A stretch of 64,000 nt of DNA from Candidatus Nanosynbacter sp. TM7-075 (GTDB lineage Bacteria > Patescibacteriota > Saccharimonadia > Saccharimonadales > Saccharimonadaceae). This document shows positions 58,814-64,000 of the stretch, piece by piece. Position 1 is the first letter of the stretch. Each line of letters opens with the position of its first letter. Both the position numbers and the translations under genes were made by a program. The notes under the pieces were generated by a model. It did no database searches. It saw only the letters and a list, made by a program, of their open reading frames with translations, and was not told where the DNA came from. Location: contig NZ_JAJQJW010000001.1 in NCBI RefSeq assembly GCF_022828255.1, positions 62,001 to 126,000 on the forward strand, in the 5' to 3' direction.

Positions 58814-59777
58814 AATATTCAGCGTCCTCACGCCGATAATTGTACTTTCTGCTGCGGTTTTTGTGATGATGAATCGTCAGCAAATTATTGATGAGATTAC
58901 GCTGTGGCAATATAAACCAAGTGCGGAAATTGTCGCTATTGCTGACCGCGTGAAAATGTCAGACACTGGCAGAAAAATGTTCTATGTTTCTAATCCGCAA
59001 ATCAAATCGGCGAACGAATTTAACGAAGATTGCCGTCGCGTGGAAAAGGGAAACGCAATTTTGGGTTGTTATAATCCGTCGTCTAGGGATATTTATATTT
59101 ATAACGTGACCAATTCTGAACTTGATGGCGTAAAGGAAGTGACGGCGGCGCATGAGATGTTGCACGCTGCTTGGGAAAGGTTGAGCGCGTCGGAGAAGTC
59201 TCATTTGAGCGAGCTTTTGGAGCAGGCTTATAATAATGTGAAAAATAAGAAATTGTCCGAGCGAATGGAGTATTACGATCGTGCGCAACCTGGAACGAGA
59301 GCTAACGAGCTACACTCAATTTTAGGGACGGAATTTGCCGATTTGGGCGATGAGTTGGAAGAATATTATCGACGATATTTTACTGATAGATCCGAAGTCG
59401 TGAAATTGCACGCACAATATCAAGAAAAATTTGAATCCAGGGAAAATGAAGCTCAGAAGTTGAGTGAGTCGTTGAAGGTTCGAAAGGAAAAATTGAACAG
59501 AGAATTATCGCAATATTCAACTGATTTGGCGGATTATAATAGTCGCGTGGCGGACTTTAATCGGCGAGCGGGCGTTAGTGGCGGATTTTTGTCACAGAGT
59601 GATTTTTATAGTCAACGCCAAGCCTTGAAGGCGGAACTCTCGGAGTTGAACGAAAGGCGTGCCAATTTGAATTCTGAGATCAATTCTTACAATTCTGATG
59701 TTTTGCGGCTTAGGGAATTGGGTGTGCAAATTGATGAATTGAATAAAAGTTTGGATAGTTTAGAGGGGGCGAAATAA
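58797..59777 (+). CDS. Membrane-anchored HExxH protein with coiled coil
   Basis: An N-terminal membrane helix (about residues 6-24), then a domain with AAHEMLHAAWERL (HEMLH at about 119-123), the zinc-binding motif of gluzincin-type proteases, and a downstream acidic cluster (EFADLGDELEEYY, about 180) that could provide the third ligand. The C-terminal third (about 205-326) is a strong coiled coil. No named family. It lies between clpC (17-base overlap) and radA (1-base overlap), so it is tightly co-translated with them. Confidence 0.8.
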   Translation: MSIVRKIFSVLTPIIVLSAAVFVMMNRQQIIDEITLWQYKPSAEIVAIADRVKMSDTGRKMFYVSNPQIKSANEFNEDCRRVEKGNAILGCYNPSSRDIYIYNVTNSELDGVKEVTAAHEMLHAAWERLSASEKSHLSELLEQAYNNVKNKKLSERMEYYDRAQPGTRANELHSILGTEFADLGDELEEYYRRYFTDRSEVVKLHAQYQEKFESRENEAQKLSESLKVRKEKLNRELSQYSTDLADYNSRVADFNRRAGVSGGFLSQSDFYSQRQALKAELSELNERRANLNSEINSYNSDVLRLRELGVQIDELNKSLDSLEGAK

Positions 59778-61126
59778 TGGCGAAAGTTAGAAGTCAATTT
59801 GTTTGTCAGCAGTGCGGGGCTAGCTTTTCAAAGTGGGCTGGCAGGTGTGAAAATTGCGGGGAATGGAATTCGCTAGTCGAGCAGGTCGTTTCTTCTGGCG
59901 GGTCATCTGTTGTCGATAAATCGGCTGGGCGCGGCAAAGCCTTGAAAACGTCTAACATTCGTGAAGCTGCTTCTGAGTCTGGGCTAGAAAGATTAAGTAC
60001 GGGAATTGACGATCTGGACGCTGTTTTGGGTGGCGGTTTCTTGGTTGGCGGCGTGGTGTTGGTCGCGGGGCAGCCAGGAATTGGGAAAAGTACGCTTTTG
60101 GCGCAAGTTGCGGCACATATCGCAAAGTCGAAGTCGGTTTTATATGTAAGCGGTGAGGAGTCGGTTTCTCAAGTGAAGCTTCGTGCGGAGCGTTTGGGTG
60201 CGGCTGATTCGGAAAAAATGCAGCTGGCGTCCAGTAATAGCGCGGAAGATATTGCGGCGTCAATTCAGCAAGGCGGATATGATCTGGCAATTGTCGATTC
60301 GGTTCAGACAATTTCCCTCAGCGAGATTTCCTCGGCTCCTGGGTCTGTCAGTCAGATCACCAACTCGTCAAATGTAATTATTCGTGCCGCCAAAGCTTCG
60401 GGTACGGCGGTTATTTTGGTTGGTCACGTCACTAAAGAGGGCTCAATTGCTGGTCCGAAAATATTGGAGCATTTGGTGGACGTTGTACTGAATTTTGAGG
60501 GCGATCGATATGGCGGTTTTCGAGTTGTTCGGGCGCAGAAGAATCGATATGGTTCGACTAACGAAGCGGCGATTTTTGAGATGGGCGAGCAGGGGCTAAG
60601 AATCGTGAAGAATCCGTCGGCGGAACTTCTGGCGGAGCGTCAGAATCTGGATGGGTCAATTGTACTGGCGACCATGGAAGGCGCACGTCCGCTCTTGGTG
60701 GAAATTCAGGCGCTAGTTAATCCGACGAATTTTGGCTATCCTAAGCGCACGGCGAGCGGTTTTGATTTGAATCGATTGAATCTGTTGGTGGCGGTTTTGG
60801 AGAAGCGAACGAAGCTGAAATTGGCGGATAAAGATATTTATGTCAATGTTGTTGGCGGCCTGAAATTAAATGATCCAGCGGCTGATTTGGCTGTGGCGAT
60901 GGCGATTGCCAGTGCTAGCGCTGGGCGAAGTCTGGATGAAGGTGCTGTGGTGTTTGGCGAGATTGGTTTGGGTGGCGAGGTCCGCTCGGCGACGAATTGG
61001 CAAGCTCGAATTAAAGAGGCGAAGAAGCTGGGCTTCTCTTATGCGATTGCGCCGAAAGTTCATAAAGATAAATTTATAAAAGGCGTCAGTGATATGCGAC
61101 AGGCGCTGATTGACTATTTGCAATAG
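59777..61126 (+). CDS. radA: DNA repair protein RadA
   Basis: RecA-related helicase that extends recombination intermediates. N-terminal zinc finger CQQCGASFSKWAGRCENCG (residues 10-28), RecA core with Walker A GQPGIGKST (about 98), the RadA-specific KNRYGSTNE (about 254) and a Lon-protease-like C-terminal domain (about 320-449). The 449 residues are normal. Its start overlaps the upstream stop by one base. It could support natural transformation, given the pilus ATPase and DNA-recombination genes here. Confidence 0.96.
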   Translation: MAKVRSQFVCQQCGASFSKWAGRCENCGEWNSLVEQVVSSGGSSVVDKSAGRGKALKTSNIREAASESGLERLSTGIDDLDAVLGGGFLVGGVVLVAGQPGIGKSTLLAQVAAHIAKSKSVLYVSGEESVSQVKLRAERLGAADSEKMQLASSNSAEDIAASIQQGGYDLAIVDSVQTISLSEISSAPGSVSQITNSSNVIIRAAKASGTAVILVGHVTKEGSIAGPKILEHLVDVVLNFEGDRYGGFRVVRAQKNRYGSTNEAAIFEMGEQGLRIVKNPSAELLAERQNLDGSIVLATMEGARPLLVEIQALVNPTNFGYPKRTASGFDLNRLNLLVAVLEKRTKLKLADKDIYVNVVGGLKLNDPAADLAVAMAIASASAGRSLDEGAVVFGEIGLGGEVRSATNWQARIKEAKKLGFSYAIAPKVHKDKFIKGVSDMRQALIDYLQ

Positions 61127-61136
61127 AAAGGGAAAA

Positions 61137-61943
61137 ATGAAAGATTTTTACGGATTGATAATAATTGTAATGTTGCTTGGTTTGGCGGCTGAAGTTTATT
61201 TCTTGGCAAAACCGCGACGAAATTCATCAGTGAGCGCAGCACCGATTTTGGTCGACACGTCAGTGCTTATGGACGGACGAGTGACTGAGCTGGCGAAGAC
61301 CGGATTTTTGCTGGGAAAAATTATTGTGCCGAGGAGCGTATTGACGGAATTGCAATTATTAGCCGACGGCGCAGACCATGACAAGCGTGAAAGGGCGCGA
61401 TTTGGCATGGATGTTGTTAAGGAACTTAAGGATATTTTGAAGTCTTCATTCGAGTTATATGACGATAATATTCGCGTGCCTGAAGGTGTGGATTCGCGCT
61501 TACTGAAATTGGCGAAGGAGATGGACGCGGCGGTATTGACGCTTGATTACAATTTGAATAAGGTGGCGCAGGTTGACGGCGTTAAGGTTTTGAATATCAA
61601 TGAGCTGGCGAAAAGTTTGAGGATGAGCTATTTACCTGGCGACGAGCTGGATTTGGAGTTGTCGCAGAAGGGACAAGATTCTCATCAAGCGGTTGGCTAT
61701 TTGAAAGATGGAACGATGGTGGTTGTTGAGAACGCCAAGCGCTACATTGGGCAAACGAAGAAGATTGAGATTATCCGAAGTTTGCAGACCGACGCTGGAA
61801 AAATGATGTTTGCGAAGCTTGTGGTTGAACAGAAAAAACCTGTAAAGCAGAAGACTAGCGTTCCTAAAAAGCGCACAAATGGTCGCTCAAAAACATCAGC
61901 TCAACACGAGGCTGAGCTGATTAATTTGGTGAATAAACAATAG
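61137..61943 (+). CDS. PIN-TRAM domain protein with membrane anchor
   Basis: An N-terminal membrane helix (about residues 4-22), a PIN ribonuclease domain (about 36-160) with the acidic residues in LVDTSVLMDGRV (D40) and TLDYNLNKVA (about 140), and a C-terminal TRAM domain (about 185-245). This is the architecture of YacL-type proteins, which lie next to radA in many bacteria. The start at 61137 follows GAAAGGG by five bases, downstream of an earlier in-frame start that overlaps radA. Confidence 0.88.
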   Translation: MKDFYGLIIIVMLLGLAAEVYFLAKPRRNSSVSAAPILVDTSVLMDGRVTELAKTGFLLGKIIVPRSVLTELQLLADGADHDKRERARFGMDVVKELKDILKSSFELYDDNIRVPEGVDSRLLKLAKEMDAAVLTLDYNLNKVAQVDGVKVLNINELAKSLRMSYLPGDELDLELSQKGQDSHQAVGYLKDGTMVVVENAKRYIGQTKKIEIIRSLQTDAGKMMFAKLVVEQKKPVKQKTSVPKKRTNGRSKTSAQHEAELINLVNKQ

Positions 61944-61948
61944 TTTAT

Positions 61949-64000
61949 TTAGTTGACTTGAATGCTGCCAGTTGAAGTGGCGGTGTAATATGCTGAGTCT
62001 CTTACGGTTACAGAAACTGTGTGCGCTCCTGTTGTATCAAGCTCTACTGTGGCGGTCTGCTTGCCGCTTGAAGTAATTTCTGAACTCTTAATACTCTTTC
62101 CATCCACGGTAATTTCGATTGCCGATAAGCCCCAAGTTCCTGCTGTAACGTCGACATTTATCGTATATTTCTTACCACTGTTGGTGTATGATATTGCTCC
62201 AATTTGCGGTTTAGTGTCGTCGCACTTGTGGACGTCATCTTCTGCGTTCGCGTCGTAGCCTGAAGGAACGGTAATTGATTCTTTCTTAGTCAAAGGATCG
62301 ATAATCTTTGTCACTTCAATTTCTTCCTTTGCGCCGTCTGGAGTACAATTCGTTGCCTTTTTCTTAGAGACTTTGTCGAAGGTGATTTTCTCTGTAGATT
62401 GACTTTGTTTCTTATTCCACCATGACGGGTAGAGTTCGCCGTTGACAGTCTGGATTCCGCTTGGTCGCTCATACCATTGACCTGACTTCCATTTGCCTTC
62501 TTTGGCGTAAACTTGAGTGTGGGCAAATTCCATAACGCTTCTAATTACTGGCATGCCGTAGTTGGAGGCTGATGTGCCAATCACGCTGGTGTCGGAGTTT
62601 CCGAGCCACATTCCCATAACCAGAGCTGGACTGTAGTTGATAATCCAGAGATCTTTTGGCTGTGAGCCTTTGTCGGATGTACCAGTCTTTGCAGAGGTTC
62701 GAACACCATTGATGCCCATCCAGCCGTGAAGTCCAGGGGTTCGGTCGGACAAGATATCGTTCACGATGTATGCTGATTGCGAATCGATAACTTGCTTGCC
62801 TTCATCTTTCCATTTTTTCAGAGTTTCGCCTTGGCTGTTCTTCACTTCAATCACGCTTGAGACGTCTTTTTGGACTCCCATTCGCGCCAGCGTTGAGTAG
62901 GCGTTCACCAATTCTGTCTGCTTGGTTCCACATGCGCCAATTGCTGCACCGAGTCCGTAACCACCGGCATTTTCTTCCTGGCGGCAATAGTTAGTGTCGC
63001 CCATTCTGCGAATTCCCTCGACGACAGGCTTAGCGGATCCGTCGCCAACGATGTAAGCGGCCTTAATGGCTGGAACGTTTCGGGATAGGGCTAGCGCTCT
63101 TCGGATATTGATGGCGCCCATAAACTTATTGTCCCAGTTCCTTAGGGTTGCGCCGTACAGTTTATCGATATTTTCATCGGCTAAGACGGTGCCGCTACCG
63201 TATGCTTGCTTGCTGTCGTGTTTGTCGAACAATTGAGCAAAGACGAGTGACTTAATCGTGGAACCTGGCTGAATGTAGGAAACTGCGGCGTTGTCCTGAC
63301 CGAAGCCAGTGTAATTAAAGTCGCGGCTACCAACAAGTGCTACGATTTGTCCAGTCTGAACGTCTTCGACTGTTGCGGCGCCGTTACTAATTCGCACAGA
63401 ATCTGGTCGACCTGTTGCAAAGAACGATTTCATTTCATTTTCAAGTTTCTCCTGAATTCGCCAGTCGAGGGTGGTCTTAATCGTCAATCCGCCGCGTCCA
63501 ACAACTGATTCGCCAAGCTCTTTACTCAACTGATTGCGAACCATCAATAGGAAGTGAGGAGCCTTAATATTCTCCAAGTGTTCAGTCTGTGGCTTAAGTG
63601 TGCTTAAAATATCAATCTTTTTAGCTTTTTCAGCCTCATCCTTGGTAATAACGCCTTGCTCGGCCATGTAATCCAGAACTGTATGTTGTCGGGCAATCAA
63701 AGCCTTATTTCCAGCGGTGTTATATGGATTGTAGTAAGTCGGATTCTGCGGAATACCAGCAATTAGCGCCGCTTCCGCCAGCGTCAGATCTTTAGCGTGC
63801 TTGCCAAAGTATGTCTGGGCGGCTGATTCTGCGCCGTTACGACGACCGCCGTACGGAGACTCGTTCAGGTATAATGACAGAATTTGGTCTTTGCTATACA
63901 TGCGCTCGACTTCAATTGCGAGGATGATTTCCTTGATCTTTCGAGGAATACCGCTAATTGATCGGTCGCCAGCCTCATCTGCGAAGAAAACTTGCTTGAC
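61949..64000 (-). CDS. Class A penicillin-binding protein, 5' end outside the window
   Basis: Bifunctional peptidoglycan glycosyltransferase-transpeptidase. The frame continues without interruption to base 64000, adding 33 codons upstream of an internal ATG at 63901. The end of the glycosyltransferase domain (IPRKIKEIILAIEVE, YSKDQILSLYLNESPYGG) is visible, followed by the transpeptidase with GSTIKSLVF (SxxK), a SRN motif and AKTGTSDKGS. A C-terminal extension of about 120 residues with an Ig-like fold and several Lys/Thr-rich linkers follows. The gene is convergent with the PIN-TRAM gene. Confidence 0.93.
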   Translation of the reverse strand, partial: VKQVFFADEAGDRSISGIPRKIKEIILAIEVERMYSKDQILSLYLNESPYGGRRNGAESAAQTYFGKHAKDLTLAEAALIAGIPQNPTYYNPYNTAGNKALIARQHTVLDYMAEQGVITKDEAEKAKKIDILSTLKPQTEHLENIKAPHFLLMVRNQLSKELGESVVGRGGLTIKTTLDWRIQEKLENEMKSFFATGRPDSVRISNGAATVEDVQTGQIVALVGSRDFNYTGFGQDNAAVSYIQPGSTIKSLVFAQLFDKHDSKQAYGSGTVLADENIDKLYGATLRNWDNKFMGAINIRRALALSRNVPAIKAAYIVGDGSAKPVVEGIRRMGDTNYCRQEENAGGYGLGAAIGACGTKQTELVNAYSTLARMGVQKDVSSVIEVKNSQGETLKKWKDEGKQVIDSQSAYIVNDILSDRTPGLHGWMGINGVRTSAKTGTSDKGSQPKDLWIINYSPALVMGMWLGNSDTSVIGTSASNYGMPVIRSVMEFAHTQVYAKEGKWKSGQWYERPSGIQTVNGELYPSWWNKKQSQSTEKITFDKVSKKKATNCTPDGAKEEIEVTKIIDPLTKKESITVPSGYDANAEDDVHKCDDTKPQIGAISYTNSGKKYTINVDVTAGTWGLSAIEITVDGKSIKSSEITSSGKQTATVELDTTGAHTVSVTVRDSAYYTATSTGSIQVN

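Noticed and set aside
1-64000. Recoded UGA as in Gracilibacteria/Absconditabacteria
   Set aside because: Many full-length conserved genes end at TGA and none requires reading through it.
1-64000. CRISPR arrays, insertion sequences or prophage
   Set aside because: No regularly spaced repeats, transposase or phage structural gene was seen on either strand.

Overview
The window reads as a chromosomal segment of a member of Candidatus Saccharibacteria (TM7, Patescibacteria). The grounds are a compact, moderately AT-rich gene arrangement, TGA used as a normal stop, GatCAB amidotransferase, an RmuC and type IV pilus ATPase complement, DUF998 and DUF5665-type small membrane proteins, a secreted DUF1524-type nuclease, and many short conserved proteins of no known family. 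The assignment comes from gene content only. It is reasonably firm at phylum level and not resolved below that.

Layout. 1-9 kb: RNA metabolism (rnc, khpA, a candidate small RNA, trmD, tRNA-Gln), small membrane proteins, rmuC, an aquaporin and pheS. 8.1-16.5 kb: an accessory block that separates pheS from pheT, with a HIT protein, a secreted hydrolase, broken two-component genes, an Abi-C protein, a nucleotidyltransferase remnant, two NUDIX hydrolases, CYTH, ASCH and M16-like proteins. A 37-bp copy of the pheT start lies about 0.5 kb upstream of the real pheT. 16.5-31 kb: pheT, an FKBP-type isomerase, trxB, ppa and rsh, then central carbon metabolism (gapA, rpiB-rpe-split transketolase, class II fructose-bisphosphate aldolase, a PfkB sugar kinase). 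31-44 kb: uvrB, gatC-gatA-orf-gatB, galU, dnaE. 44-64 kb: pilus ATPase, malic enzyme, rplS, an RNase HII-YraN fusion, pepN, a surface nuclease, nusA, clpC, radA, a PIN-TRAM protein and a class A penicillin-binding protein that runs off the window.

Two gene-expression styles stand out. Many native genes have a -10 box ending exactly six bases before the start codon, so their mRNAs should start at or within a base or so of the start codon (leaderless). I count 19 genes at exactly six bases and five more at seven to nine. Others have ordinary Shine-Dalgarno leaders.

Five reverse-strand genes of no recognisable family (ending at 1536, 23978, 27574, 43458 and 51170) break the pattern. Each lies between forward-strand operons, has GC-richer codons than its neighbours, a TTGACA/T promoter with an exact 17-bp spacer, a shared early-transcript element (AGCTTTT-like), a structured 5' leader with a Shine-Dalgarno site, and a CCCGC/GCGGG hairpin at its 3' end. 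Two of them share an identical 24-bp promoter segment. I read these as a dispersed family of single-gene cassettes; this is the most likely undescribed system in the window.
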